Shown in pieces: positions 45,201-53,484 of a stretch of 64,000 bases of DNA. The position numbers and the translations under genes are program-made. Numbering within the stretch: position 1 is the stretch's first letter; each line of letters starts with the position of its first letter. The notes under the pieces were generated by a model. That model worked only from the letters and a program-made list of their open reading frames with translations. It was not told the DNA's origin and ran no database searches. Source of the DNA: an uncultured Clostridia bacterium (GTDB lineage: Bacteria; Bacillota; Clostridia; Christensenellales; Aristaeellaceae); the NCBI GenBank assembly GCA_934663625.1, contig CAKUKP010000001.1, positions 12,746 through 76,745 of the forward strand. The letters are read 5' to 3'.

Positions 45201-45613
45201 TTTCGGTGCGCTCCATCGCGCGCTTTTTCAAGAGCGAAATCGGATCGCGGCTGCTTCGGGCGCAGGAGGTGCGCCGCGAATGGAGCTTCAACGTGCTGAT
45301 GCGCATGTGCGAAGCGCTGATGGAGGATGAATCCGCAGCGGCGGACGCGGACGGCGAAATTCTGGTGCAGGGCACGATCGACTGTTGCTTTATCGAAAAC
45401 GATGGCTGGGTGCTGCTGGACTACAAGACCGATCGCGAAACCGATGCGGCGGCGTTTACCGATCGCTACGCCGGTCAGCTGCGCCTGTACGCGCTGGCGC
45501 TGGAGCGCATCACGGGGCTGCCCGTGCGCGAAATCGCGCTGATCCTGCTGCGGAGCGGCGAAACGGTGCACATCGAACTGCCCGCATCGCCCGTGGATGT
45601 AGAAATGATCTAA
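42209..45613 (+). CDS. addA: ATP-dependent helicase/nuclease subunit A
   Basis: A 1134-residue UvrD-type helicase-nuclease (RecB functional analogue of Firmicutes), which processes double-strand breaks for RecA. SAAAGSGKTTVLVARV near residue 28 is Walker A, VFVDEYQDTSDVQ near residue 368 Walker B, and TAHKSKGLEFPVVF near residue 730 helicase motif V. The C-terminal nuclease domain begins at GTAYHRAMELM near residue 950 and carries VQGTIDC and LLDYKTDR near residue 1073. GAGGG precedes the start, which may be the second Met. The usual partner addB is not upstream; the neighbour is the hairpin region. Confidence 0.95.
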   Translation: MMQWTDEQARAIDARGENILLSAAAGSGKTTVLVARVLGLIEQGDTSVDRMLIVTFTRAASADMRAKLSEKLTARAAEGDARCREQTLLLDRATITTLHGFCAEFLRSHFETAQVDPAFRVLDEAESRRIWDDALDDAIEEAYAEGDEDLLTLDYGRGPKGVREMADGLLHALEERPDPDQWLDRACAMDDSMRDLWLRELMIDAQSRIDQAVLLWNQALLHSGCTENYAIAIETDLKNVLPLRKLSQYDDLRRALAEFKPTAARRRAKGAPEVAQEVKDMRDSAKRAIAGAAMLNLPLPQALADVNALRTQIRRLGKIALRAREIIDARKAEISGLSYADLERYALRALADPDTAASLREKYDYVFVDEYQDTSDVQEALINRIVRGNNLFMVGDVKQSIYRFRQAEPRLFLEKYESFGRGIGGRLLNLTMNFRSDAVILDFVNRVFERAMHGGASEIVYDAAARLNAGRGASDGGSVSIHILTGSAENDGDDAQDYIACEREALYIASRIRARMQEDESLRYRDFAVLTRVKSGVLGKMANILMEQGIPAYADGTEGFFESMEISLALSLLKLTANARSDVELIGALRSPVVGLTDAELAQIRIAQPEGPFVDACRSYAQGDDLTADRLRAFFEKLNRWRLMCGNIDLGVLTRTILDESGFYDCAGAMVGGAQRQANLNRLVQNAAAFDRNVSGSLTRFLRHTEKIRARGDGDDAHVLGENDDVVRLMTAHKSKGLEFPVVFGALLGRHFHGGRVQAFSAHRDLGVGCRYCDPQLQTRRTTLPQIAITSREDRETRAEEKRILYVLLTRAQKHLELIGSVKDAEAAQSRWSALRNAPDAADNYLDVIMPAVLDSGMPVEYVDRISNAQADVKSNDPMQQLLHADCADDALQREMEWKYPYAEDKQPLKLTVTGLLRSLQGPAETDALIQRPAFMAEAGARGMNGAERGTAYHRAMELMDLESLRDLPESGYERAIRARIDAMTACGRMEDIQREAVSVRSIARFFKSEIGSRLLRAQEVRREWSFNVLMRMCEALMEDESAAADADGEILVQGTIDCCFIENDGWVLLDYKTDRETDAAAFTDRYAGQLRLYALALERITGLPVREIALILLRSGETVHIELPASPVDVEMI

Positions 45614-45672
45614 AATACGCGCTAATGAACCGCACAGTTTGCCGAAAAGTGTTTGTTTTTACATAAGCGTAC

Positions 45673-45701
45673 TGGACAAAATCGCCGCGAAATTGTATGA
45701 T
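45673..45701 (+). promoter_or_regulatory. Promoter of the 102-residue membrane protein gene
   Basis: TGGACA (45673-45678), 17 bases, TATGAT (45696-45701). Confidence 0.5.
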
Positions 45702-45733
45702 TAAAGATGAGATTTTAGCGGGGAGGTAATGTG

Positions 45734-46042
45734 ATGCACTCCAGAATGAATCCTTTGGCGCTGGCGGGGTTTTCGCTTTCCCTGCTCTCCTTTTTGCTGG
45801 CCGTCTTTTCCGGACTTTGTACGTTCGGCGTGATGCTGACCTCCATGGTGGGCGCGATCAGCGGCATACTGGCGCTGGTGGCGGCCTCCGTCGGGCTGAC
45901 CATGACCGGCATTGCCCGCAGCGAAATCGTGGAAAAGGCGCAGTATGGCGATGAATTCGCCGTGAGCGGCATGGTGGTGGGCATCGTGGTATGCGCATTT
46001 TCCGTCGCGGCGCTGGTGCTGTACTTCGTAATGTTCAAATAA
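45734..46042 (+). CDS. Small membrane protein of the DUF4190 type
   Basis: A 102-residue protein with about three hydrophobic segments (LALAGFSLSLLSFLLAVF, a glycine-rich middle segment, and VSGMVVGIVVCAFSVAALVLYF). The glycine-rich ALAGF...GMVVGI layout matches DUF4190-like integral proteins. I take the ATG at 45734, seven bases after GGGAGG, over the GTG one codon earlier. Function unknown; it has its own promoter and terminator. Confidence 0.75.
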   Translation: MHSRMNPLALAGFSLSLLSFLLAVFSGLCTFGVMLTSMVGAISGILALVAASVGLTMTGIARSEIVEKAQYGDEFAVSGMVVGIVVCAFSVAALVLYFVMFK

Positions 46043-46102
46043 GCAATTGATATTCTTCCGCGGGGCGTTCGTCAAACGAACGTTCCGCGTCAAATCATGG
46101 AC

Positions 46103-46134
46103 AAACCCCGCCTAAACAGCAAAAGGCGGGGTTT
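46103..46134 (+). terminator. Intrinsic terminator
   Basis: AAACCCCGCC and GGCGGGGTTT (46125-46134) form a 10-bp stem followed by a T-rich stretch, 60 bases after the small membrane protein gene. Confidence 0.85.
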
Positions 46135-46180
46135 TGTTGTAGCGAAAAGGGAAAGCATTGTTCGCGCATATTGCGGATGA

Positions 46181-46321
46181 AAACCATTTGTACGCCATGT
46201 TGTAATTGACTTCTTCCAACCGCGCTTCAGACTTGATTCCGTACAGGTACCCGATGAACAGCATCCGAAACGTTATCTCCGGATCGATCGCCGGTCGACC
46301 GTTGTCCGCGCAGTACAGCGG
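46181..46321 (-). pseudogene. IS1182-type transposase fragment
   Basis: The minus strand encodes about 47 residues, including LYCADNGRPAIDPEITFRML, then LFIGYLYGIKSEARLEE and YNMAYKWF. That is the DUF772 N-terminal region of IS1182/IS5-group transposases. Upstream start and downstream catalytic region are missing; the next bases run into the terminator at 46103-46134. It is a remnant of a lost insertion sequence and marks this 1-kb gap as a recombination-prone site. Confidence 0.75.
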
Positions 46322-46367
46322 CGCGCACAGCTATCTCCCCATCAGGCGGAACCAAAGAACGAACGTT

Positions 46368-46400
46368 CGTAACCCTTGCCTTCCTCTGATGAGGAAGGTG
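46368..46400. repeat. Dispersed palindromic repeat, copy A
   Basis: A 33-base unit with the hairpin CCTTCCTC-tgat-GAGGAAGG. A second copy with only two changes lies at 62908-62940, 16.5 kb away. It is followed here by a related GGCAGACGGAAGGAGAG segment. Confidence 0.7.
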
Positions 46401-46480
46401 GATGCCGAAGGCAGACGGAAGGAGAGATAACGTACCTGCCGTTTTACGCTGGTTTTCGGGTTCTGCGGCACGGGTTTCTC

Positions 46481-46534
46481 TCCCTCAGTCATCGCTCCGC
46501 GATGCCAGCTCCCCCATCAGGTGGAGCCGGAATT
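46481..46534. repeat. Palindromic intergenic element
   Basis: Nested dyads: CATCGC-tcc-GCGATG (46490-46504) inside a CCCTCAG...CAGCTCCC frame, then GCTCC...GGAGC. I recall CCCTCAGTC-hairpin-CAGCTCCC elements as common in gut Firmicutes genomes, but cannot check. No coding frame. Confidence 0.5.
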
Positions 46535-46696
46535 GGTTCGTGCGGGAACGCTAAACTTGGCTAATGGCGACGAGGTTGTCAAGGATACGGCTGGTAACGA
46601 GGTATTAATTCCCAATGGGAACGCGAAACCACCAAATACGAGGTGAAGGATGTGCTTTTGTACATTCTGTATTAATTCCCAATGGGAACGCGAAAC
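46529..46696. CRISPR. Minimal orphan CRISPR array: two intact repeats plus one degenerate
   Basis: Two identical 28-base repeats (46602-46629 and 46669-46696; start GTATTAATTCCC, end GGGAACGCGAAAC, with TTCCC/GGGAA as internal stem) flank a 39-base spacer (46630-46668). A degenerate copy ends at 46556 with GGGAACGCTAAAC, giving a 45-base second interval. The degenerate copy would be the trailer end, so the AT-rich leader could be at 46697-46860 with minus-strand transcription; the GAAAC end instead fits a plus-strand tag. No cas gene is in the window. Confidence 0.75.
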
Positions 46697-47120
46697 TTGA
46701 ACATTTTGTGTTCATGAGCCTACTTTACCACGATATACGGATTTTGTCAATGCGAAACCCTCTAAATCTTCCAAAAAACTTAGTCAACCTCATGGGCAAA
46801 GGCGAATTATACACATTTTGATGCGTGATTCCGTATTAAGAAAAGTCGCTTGACGAAGAATTTGATCATCCGAGCGGGTATATACGCCCGAAAGCGAACC
46901 CAAGGTGCCGTGCAAACCGGCAATCAGCCGTTTGACGCACGAGATCGCATTTCACAGAATGCCGTCCGGATCGCGTTTTTTTGCCCGTTTCCCCTGCCGT
47001 TCACAATTTGTTTTCAGATAACGCAAACCGCGTTCAGAAACGATCCCGCTTTTTTAAGCTCCATTTCAGGTTGCGCCCTTAGAATGGATGCCATCATCCA
47101 GGAAAGGACGGAACCATTCC

Positions 47121-48131
47121 ATGAAACAAAAATCGAAACCCCGCAGACGCATATTCAGAAAAATACTGCTGATGCTGATCCTGCTGCTGGTATTGTCCGG
47201 CGCGGCGTTTTACGCCTATTCCGCGCTGAAGCAGGAATACACCGTGACCTACGACAGCTATACCGCGATGACCGGCAGCATATCCAACGCGCTGAGCTTC
47301 AGCGGCAATTTAAATCTGGTGGACAGCAAAACCTATACCGCGTCCGCATCGGGAACGGTTCGAACGATCTACGTTTCCGAACGCGATTCGGTGCAATCGG
47401 GCGATAAGCTGATGCGCCTGTCCAACGGCGAAACCATCCGCGCCGATTTCGATGGGCGGGTAAATTCGATCAGCGTCGCCGAGGGCGATGAGGTTTCCGC
47501 CGGCGCGAATCTGATTCAGATCGCGGATTTTTCCAATATGCAGGTCACGCTGCGCATCGATGAATACGATATCGGAGAAGTTAGCGTGGGGCAGAGCTGC
47601 ACCGTAACCGTAACCGCGCTGGAAAGGACGTTCGAATCGGAAATCGCTTCGATCAATTACATATCCGCGTCCGGCGGATCGGTCGCCTATTATTCGGCGG
47701 TCGCCTATGTGACGGTGGACGACGGCGTTTATCCCGGAATGCAGGTAACCGTTTCCATCCCGCAGCAGGAAGCGACGGATGTGGTGATTCTGAAGGCCGA
47801 TGCGATCAGCTTTGATGAAACCAATCAGGCGTTCGTCTGGATGCAGGGCGAGGATGGCGAACTTACGCAGGTTTCCATCGAAACGGGCGTGAGCAACGGA
47901 AATTACGTGGAAATCGTATCCGGTCTTTCCGACGGCGATGAAGTATTTGTAGAATCCAAACAGGAAACGGAATCCGCGGCGAGCGGGCTGCTCTCTGCAC
48001 TGTTCGGCGGCCAGCAATTCAGCGGCGGCGGTGGCGGCGCACCCGATTTCGGCGGCGGCAGTATGCCTGATTTCAGCGGCGGTGGTCGCGGCGACTTTGG
48101 CGGTGGAATGCCGGGCGGTGGCGGACAATGA
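47121..48131 (+). CDS. MacA-like membrane fusion protein of an ABC exporter
   Basis: A 336-residue HlyD/MacA-type adaptor. An N-terminal membrane helix (about residues 15-36) anchors it. A lipoyl-like half near residues 75-115 (GDKLMRLSNGE, DGRVNSISVAEGDEV), a beta-barrel domain and a membrane-proximal domain follow. The last 35 residues are glycine-rich (GGGGGAPDFGGG). The ATG at 47121 follows AAAGGACGG; the frame opening at 47088 is less likely. It overlaps the ATPase start. In monoderms such proteins link the MacB-like permease to extracellular partners. The 46043-47120 gap before it holds only the terminator, repeats, relic array and AT-rich DNA listed here. Confidence 0.88.
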   Translation: MKQKSKPRRRIFRKILLMLILLLVLSGAAFYAYSALKQEYTVTYDSYTAMTGSISNALSFSGNLNLVDSKTYTASASGTVRTIYVSERDSVQSGDKLMRLSNGETIRADFDGRVNSISVAEGDEVSAGANLIQIADFSNMQVTLRIDEYDIGEVSVGQSCTVTVTALERTFESEIASINYISASGGSVAYYSAVAYVTVDDGVYPGMQVTVSIPQQEATDVVILKADAISFDETNQAFVWMQGEDGELTQVSIETGVSNGNYVEIVSGLSDGDEVFVESKQETESAASGLLSALFGGQQFSGGGGGAPDFGGGSMPDFSGGGRGDFGGGMPGGGGQ

Positions 48132-48826
48132 TGGAAAATACCTTCTTTGAAATGACGGACATCCAGAAGTTCTACCAGATGGGCGATGAACGGATGCACG
48201 TTTTGAAAAATATCAATCTATCCCTGCGGCAGGGCGAATACCTGTCCATTCTGGGCCCCTCCGGCAGCGGCAAATCCACGCTGATGAACATCATCGGATG
48301 CCTGGATGTGCCCACCAGCGGACGGTACCTGCTGCGCGGTCGGGAAGTGGAGGGCATGACGGAAACGGAGCTTGCGCAGCTGCGCAGCAGCGAAATCGGC
48401 TTTATCTTTCAGAATTCGCAGCTGCTGCCGCGGCTGACCGCGCAGAAAAATGTGGAACTTCCGCTGATTTACGTCGGAATCGCCCCCCGCGAACGCCGAA
48501 GGCGCGCCGAACAGATGCTGGATCGGGTCGGGCTGAGCGATCGCAGAAATCATTATCCCAATCAGCTGTCCGGCGGCCAGCAGCAGCGCGTGGCGATTGC
48601 GCGGGCGCTGGTGGGCAACCCCAGCCTGCTGCTGGCGGATGAACCCACCGGCGCGCTGGATCAAAAGACGGGCAGGCAGGTTATGGCGCTGTTTCAGGAA
48701 TTGAGCGCCGAGGGGCGCACGATCATCATGATCACCCACGATACGAACATCGCATCCTATGCGAAGCGCATCGTACACATCATCGATGGCGAACTTACGG
48801 AAGGAGGCGGCACGCACGATGCTTAA
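48128..48826 (+). CDS. MacB-like ABC transporter ATP-binding protein
   Basis: A 232-residue LolD/MacB-type ATPase: GPSGSGKST (Walker A, about residues 43-51), [15 protein letters not shown] (signature), [11 protein letters not shown] (Walker B), and the switch His in MITHD. It overlaps the adaptor stop by ATGA and the permease start by 8 bases, so the three are translationally coupled. Confidence 0.94.
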   Translation: MMENTFFEMTDIQKFYQMGDERMHVLKNINLSLRQGEYLSILGPSGSGKSTLMNIIGCLDVPTSGRYLLRGREVEGMTETELAQLRSSEIGFIFQNSQLLPRLTAQKNVELPLIYVGIAPRERRRRAEQMLDRVGLSDRRNHYPNQLSGGQQQRVAIARALVGNPSLLLADEPTGALDQKTGRQVMALFQELSAEGRTIIMITHDTNIASYAKRIVHIIDGELTEGGGTHDA

Positions 48827-50030
48827 AAAGATTCGATCCACATTCATCATGCTGCGCGAATGTGTTTCCATGTCGGTTCGCAATATTTGCAGCAATCGCG
48901 TGCGATCCTTCCTTACGGTGCTGGGCATTCTGATCGGCGTAACGGCGGTCATCGCGCTGATTACCACCATTTCCGGCGTATCCGGTTCGCTGTCCAGCTC
49001 CTTTACATCGATGGGCGCGGGCACGCTGAGCGTAAGTGTTTCCGGCAGTGATTTGAAGGACGGCATGACCGATGCGGATCTGAACGCGCTTACCGAAATG
49101 GATATCATCGATGGGCTTACGCCCAGCGTATCCTTAAGCGCCCGCGTATCCCGCGGCGGCAGCTATGATACCGGCGTATCGATTTCCGGCAAGAATTACT
49201 ATTATTTCCGGATCAACGATGATACCGTAACCCGCGGGCGCACGCTGAACACGATCGATGAGGAGAATACATCCTTCGTATGCCTGATCGATTCGGACAT
49301 GGTGGAAGCCTTCTTCTACGGCGTGGATCCCATCGGCGAAACGCTATACATCGATGGCGTGCCCTTCCTGGTGGTCGGGCTGTTTTCCGGCGATGATTCC
49401 GCCAGCATCGCCGATATGATGTCCGGCAGCGCCGATATCCTGATTCCCTATACCACGGCGCTGAAGATGAACAACGAAAGCGTAGTCACATCGTTTACGG
49501 TGTATCTGGCGGACGGAATCGATTCCGAAACCGCGGCGGATCAGATCGAAACCGAGATGGACGCGATGTTCAGCTACGAGGATGATTGCTTTACCATCAC
49601 CACCATGTCCGGCGTGGAGGATACGATGGAATCCATGCTTTCCATGATGAGCGCGCTGCTGGCGGGCATTGCATCCATCGCGCTGGTGGTCGGCGGCATC
49701 GGCATTATGAATATGATGCTGACCACGGTGACCGAGCGCACCGTTGAAATCGGCCTGAAGAAGGCGCTGGGCGCGCTTCCGTGGCAGATTCAGGCGCAGT
49801 TCCTGATTGAATCGTTTCTTTTGTCCATGATCGGCGGCGTCGCGGGGGTGCTTCTGGGCATTCTGCTTTCGCTGATTCTCTGCCGCGCGATGGGCACGGA
49901 TTTCGTCATATCGGTCGGCGCGATCGTGTTGGGCGTGGGCTTTTCCGCCGCGGTGGGCATCCTGTTCGGTTGGGCGCCCGCGCGCAAGGCGAGCCGCCTG
50001 AACCCCATCGATGCGCTCCGATCCGTATAA
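48819..50030 (+). CDS. MacB-like ABC permease (FtsX fold)
   Basis: A 403-residue type VII ABC permease: one N-terminal helix (FLTVLGILIGVTAVIALITTI), a large extracytoplasmic MacB_PCD domain (about residues 50-270), then three helices ending in the FtsX domain (IGIMNMMLTTVTERTVEIGLKKALGA). Type VII systems act as mechanotransducers that move peptides, toxins or lipoproteins outside the membrane. I start at the ATG at 48819 after GGAGG. The longer frame to 48759 lies in the ATPase gene. Confidence 0.93.
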   Translation: MLKKIRSTFIMLRECVSMSVRNICSNRVRSFLTVLGILIGVTAVIALITTISGVSGSLSSSFTSMGAGTLSVSVSGSDLKDGMTDADLNALTEMDIIDGLTPSVSLSARVSRGGSYDTGVSISGKNYYYFRINDDTVTRGRTLNTIDEENTSFVCLIDSDMVEAFFYGVDPIGETLYIDGVPFLVVGLFSGDDSASIADMMSGSADILIPYTTALKMNNESVVTSFTVYLADGIDSETAADQIETEMDAMFSYEDDCFTITTMSGVEDTMESMLSMMSALLAGIASIALVVGGIGIMNMMLTTVTERTVEIGLKKALGALPWQIQAQFLIESFLLSMIGGVAGVLLGILLSLILCRAMGTDFVISVGAIVLGVGFSAAVGILFGWAPARKASRLNPIDALRSV

Positions 50031-50054
50031 TTAAAATAACAGGAGGTCATTTCC

Positions 50055-51191
50055 ATGAAGAACAAATTCGGCAAGCTGGTATCGATTTTGGTGACGGGCG
50101 CGCTGCTCTGGCAGGGCGCGGCGCTGGCGGATACAATATCCTTTGAAGGCACGGTCGCCGCGAGCCAGACCTGCGAGGTCTATGCCTTCATCGGCGGCAC
50201 GGTTTCGAGCGTGGAAGCGGAGGTCGGCCAGCAGGTCGCCGAGGGCGATGTGCTGGCGACGCTGAATACCACGAAGGTCTACGCCGCGGAATCGGGCGTG
50301 GTGACCGGCGTATTCGGGCAGATCGGCGATTCCGCGGAAACCATCGCAGAAAAATACGGCGCGGTAATGTACATCGAGGGCGAAAGCGTGTATTCGATCG
50401 CCGCTTCCACGGAAAACGCCTACAATGAAACGGAAAACAAATTCGTACACGTGGGCGAATCGGTGTATCTGAGCTGCTATTCGGATGGCGATCACACCGG
50501 AACCGGCGTGATTACCGCCATCGAAGGCACCGATTACACGGTAAAGGTGCTGTCCGGCGAATTCCTGATCGGCGAAACGGTAAACGTATACCGCGGCGAT
50601 GCCGCCAAATCCGCCAATCGAATCGGGCGCGGCAAGCTTTCGCGCACCAATCCCACCGCCGTTTCCGGCAGCGGCAGCATCGTATCCTTTGCGGTATCCA
50701 GCGGCGATACCGTGCAGCGCGGCGATCTGCTGTTTGAAACGCTGGACGGCGAATTCGACGGCCTGTACATGCGCGGCAATCAGATTCTCGCGGAAACGAA
50801 CGGCACGGTGGCGGAGCTGAAGCTGGAACAGGGCGGCAAGGTGGAGAAAAACAGCGTCGCGGCGGTGCTGTATCCCGCCGGCTCCATGCGCATCGAAGCG
50901 CAGGTGGACGAGGCCGATCTAGCCTCGATCGCGGTGGGCGATCCCGTGACCATCGAACTTCTGTGGAATCAGGATGAGGAAATCACCTACGAAGGCACGA
51001 TTTCCATGATCTCCGCCATCGCGAATTCCGCTGCGTCGCAGACCGGCGCGGAACAGGAAACATCCGATTCGGTAACCTTTACCGTGTATGTGGATTTCAC
51101 GCCCGATGCGAACACCCGCTACGGCATGAGCGCGCTGGTCAGCACGATCGATACGGGCGCTGAGGAGGCGGCGGATGATGATGCGGAGTAA
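50055..51191 (+). CDS. Exported HlyD-like adaptor protein 1
   Basis: A 378-residue secreted protein. A signal peptide (residues 1-25, ending in AALA) is followed by lipoyl-like hairpins (GGTVSSVEAEVGQQVAEGDVLATLNT at about 38-63, and NGTVAELKLEQGGKVEKNSV near residue 255). A barrel-like domain at about 270-360 resembles membrane fusion proteins. It starts 24 bases after the permease with AGGAGG. It lacks a membrane anchor after cleavage. Together with the paralogue at 52418-53419 it may form the extracellular part of the exporter. Confidence 0.78.
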   Translation: MKNKFGKLVSILVTGALLWQGAALADTISFEGTVAASQTCEVYAFIGGTVSSVEAEVGQQVAEGDVLATLNTTKVYAAESGVVTGVFGQIGDSAETIAEKYGAVMYIEGESVYSIAASTENAYNETENKFVHVGESVYLSCYSDGDHTGTGVITAIEGTDYTVKVLSGEFLIGETVNVYRGDAAKSANRIGRGKLSRTNPTAVSGSGSIVSFAVSSGDTVQRGDLLFETLDGEFDGLYMRGNQILAETNGTVAELKLEQGGKVEKNSVAAVLYPAGSMRIEAQVDEADLASIAVGDPVTIELLWNQDEEITYEGTISMISAIANSAASQTGAEQETSDSVTFTVYVDFTPDANTRYGMSALVSTIDTGAEEAADDDAE

Positions 51192-52413
51192 GCGCGCGCT
51201 GTGCGCCGTCGCCGCCTGCATGATCGCGCTTTCAATGGGCTTTGCGGAGGAGGGCGCGCCCGAAATCACCGCCGCGCCGACCGCGGAAGTTGTTTCGCCT
51301 ACGGCAGCGCCCACGACAGAACCCACGACCGCGCCGACCGTTGAACCCACGGTGGAACCGACCACGGAACCCACGGCAGCGCCCACGGAAGCGCCGACGG
51401 CAGCACCCACGACGGAACCCACCACGGAACCCACCACGACCCCCACGACGGAGCCAACCTCGGAGCCCACCGCAGAACCCACGACCGCGCCCACCGCGGA
51501 ACCCACGCCTACCCCCGCGCAATTCGAAATCGTGCCGGAGGGCAGCGCGCAGCTGGTGGAAAACGTATGGCGCATTTCCGTCGCATCCGCAGAGGATGAA
51601 ATCCGCTTCCGCTGGACGGCGATTGAAGGCGCGGCGATCTACGCGATCCGGATCACCAATGGCGATGGCAATATCGTTTACACCGCGCAGGAGCCTGCGG
51701 CGAGCGCGATCATCCCTGCGAACACATTGCAGATAAACGCCGCCTATACGATTTCGGTATCGGCATACGCGAATGAAGCGCCGCTCATCGCCGGTGAGAT
51801 CGATTTCATTCTGGTATTGGAAGCGGAAAAGCCCGATGATGTGCCGAACGGCGGCGGTTTTCCAAGCGGCGGACGCTTTCCGAGCGGCGGCATATCGGGC
51901 GGCGCACCGAGCGGCGAAGCGCAGGCGGATATGGGCTTCCATGTAACGGCGGGCGAAGCGCTCACCAGCCGCCACGCCTCCGGAACCGGCGATGCGCAGG
52001 CGTATGGCACGCTGAAAATCGTACTTTCCGGCGCGGCTGAAACGGCGCTTTCGCTGGATGGAACGGAATTATCCGTAACGCTGAACGATGGCGAAAGCGG
52101 CTTCTGCGTGGCGCAGGACGGGGACAGACTGATTCTCACGCCGGAAACGGATGGCGATGCGTGGCATATCAACGCCCTCGCGCTGAAAACGCTTCGCCGC
52201 AGCGGCATTTCCGCCCTGCGCCTGCGCATAAATGATGCGGAAATTGAAATATCCACGAACTGGCAGCCGTGCGGCGCGATCTATGCCGATCTTTCGGCGG
52301 CGGGCTATGTATCGAAGGATTATGAATTGACCGTCACTGCGTCTGAACAGACCGTCACCGTCGCGGGGCAAACATATAAATTCAACGAAAATAACGAACT
52401 GGTTGGAGGTTGA
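51175..52413 (+). CDS. Exported Thr/Pro-repeat protein of the ABC exporter operon
   Basis: A 412-residue protein with a signal peptide (residues 1-24), a long PTxEPT-type linker (about residues 36-117) likely spanning the cell wall, a fibronectin-like domain (about 120-215), a GGxFPSGG segment, and a C-terminal beta-rich domain (about 250-410). It overlaps the previous gene by 17 bases. No catalytic motif is seen. A cell-wall-spanning partner or substrate of the exporter is the simplest guess. Confidence 0.75.
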   Translation: MMMRSKRALCAVAACMIALSMGFAEEGAPEITAAPTAEVVSPTAAPTTEPTTAPTVEPTVEPTTEPTAAPTEAPTAAPTTEPTTEPTTTPTTEPTSEPTAEPTTAPTAEPTPTPAQFEIVPEGSAQLVENVWRISVASAEDEIRFRWTAIEGAAIYAIRITNGDGNIVYTAQEPAASAIIPANTLQINAAYTISVSAYANEAPLIAGEIDFILVLEAEKPDDVPNGGGFPSGGRFPSGGISGGAPSGEAQADMGFHVTAGEALTSRHASGTGDAQAYGTLKIVLSGAAETALSLDGTELSVTLNDGESGFCVAQDGDRLILTPETDGDAWHINALALKTLRRSGISALRLRINDAEIEISTNWQPCGAIYADLSAAGYVSKDYELTVTASEQTVTVAGQTYKFNENNELVGG

Positions 52414-52417
52414 TGCT

Positions 52418-53419
52418 ATGCGCAGGGCGCTGCTGGCGGCCGCGCTGGCGATTGCGATGCTTGCATCCGCCGCGCTGGCCGAGGTCTATGAAGGAAAAAC
52501 AGTCGCCGCCGCGTATCTGCCGGTGGAAGCGGCGGCGAGCGGAACGCTGCAAACGCTGTGCGCCGAAAACGGCAGCGCCGTAAGCCCGGGCGATCTGCTG
52601 GGCGCGGTATCCACAAAGAAGGTATTCGCATCGCAGGATGGGGTCATCGCCCGCATTTACGCAGCCGAGGGCGATTCTGCCGAGGATGGCGCGCTGGATA
52701 TCTATCCGATGGAGCAATTTCAGATTTACTGCACGGTGGACGGCGCATACGAAACCGCGGAGGATATGCTGGTGCACAGCGGCGAAAATGTGTACATTCG
52801 CTGCACGACGGACGGCAGCCATCGCGGAACCGGCGTAATTACGCAGATCAATTCGGATGAATATCGCGTGCTGGCGACCGGCGGCGAATTCTATGTGGGC
52901 GAAACAGTGTATCTGTACCGCGATGCGGATTATTCGAAGGATCAGCGCATCGGGATCGGAACGGTTGTTACAAACGATGTGCAAAGCTATTCGGCGATCG
53001 GCACGATCGTACAGATGCACGTAACCGAGGGCGAATATGTGGAGCGCGGCGAGCTGCTGTTTGAATACGCCGATTCCGATACGACTGCATTGTCCGCCCC
53101 CGCGGACGGAATCATTGCGGAAATCGCCGCCGCGCAGGGCGACCGCGTGGAAAAGGGCGCAGCGCTTATGCAGATCGCGCCCTACGATCAGATCTATGTG
53201 GAAATCCAGGTGGCGGAAGCCGATATCGGAAATGCGCAGGCGGGCGATTCGGTGGAGATGATCTACAGCGCGGATGCGGCGGAGGAAGCCGTTTCCGGAA
53301 CCATCGAACGCATATCCCGCATCGCCGAAAACAACGCCTACGCGGTGCTGATTCGTCCGGACGATGCGCCCTGTACATTGCTGGGCGCGACCGTTTCCGT
53401 CCGCCTGACGGACGCATAA
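52418..53419 (+). CDS. Exported HlyD-like adaptor protein 2
   Basis: A 333-residue paralogue of the protein at 50055-51191. It has a signal peptide (residues 1-22, ending SAALA) and lipoyl-like segments (about residues 35-80, and GIIAEIAAAQGDRVEKGAAL near residue 228), then a barrel (QVAEADIGNAQAGDSVEM). GGAGG precedes the ATG, which lies 4 bases after the previous stop. It is the last gene of the exporter operon. Confidence 0.77.
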   Translation: MRRALLAAALAIAMLASAALAEVYEGKTVAAAYLPVEAAASGTLQTLCAENGSAVSPGDLLGAVSTKKVFASQDGVIARIYAAEGDSAEDGALDIYPMEQFQIYCTVDGAYETAEDMLVHSGENVYIRCTTDGSHRGTGVITQINSDEYRVLATGGEFYVGETVYLYRDADYSKDQRIGIGTVVTNDVQSYSAIGTIVQMHVTEGEYVERGELLFEYADSDTTALSAPADGIIAEIAAAQGDRVEKGAALMQIAPYDQIYVEIQVAEADIGNAQAGDSVEMIYSADAAEEAVSGTIERISRIAENNAYAVLIRPDDAPCTLLGATVSVRLTDA

Positions 53420-53443
53420 AAGATCAAATACAGCACAAAAAAC

Positions 53444-53477
53444 GGACTGATGCAGCGTTTGGCTTCTGCATCAGTCC
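53444..53477. terminator. Terminator between convergent genes
   Basis: GGACTGATGCAG (53444-53455) and its perfect complement (53466-53477) with a 10-base loop and T/A-rich ends on both sides. It serves the exporter operon and the YARHG gene. Confidence 0.85.
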
Positions 53478-53484
53478 TGTTTAT

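Noticed and set aside
46850..47407. A 185-codon frame before the exporter operon
   Set aside because: It overlaps the membrane fusion protein in another frame, lacks a ribosome site and has no recognisable composition.
51280..51520. Tandem DNA repeat or CRISPR-like array
   Set aside because: The periodicity is codon based and encodes a Thr/Pro linker in a continuous exported protein; units are short and variable.
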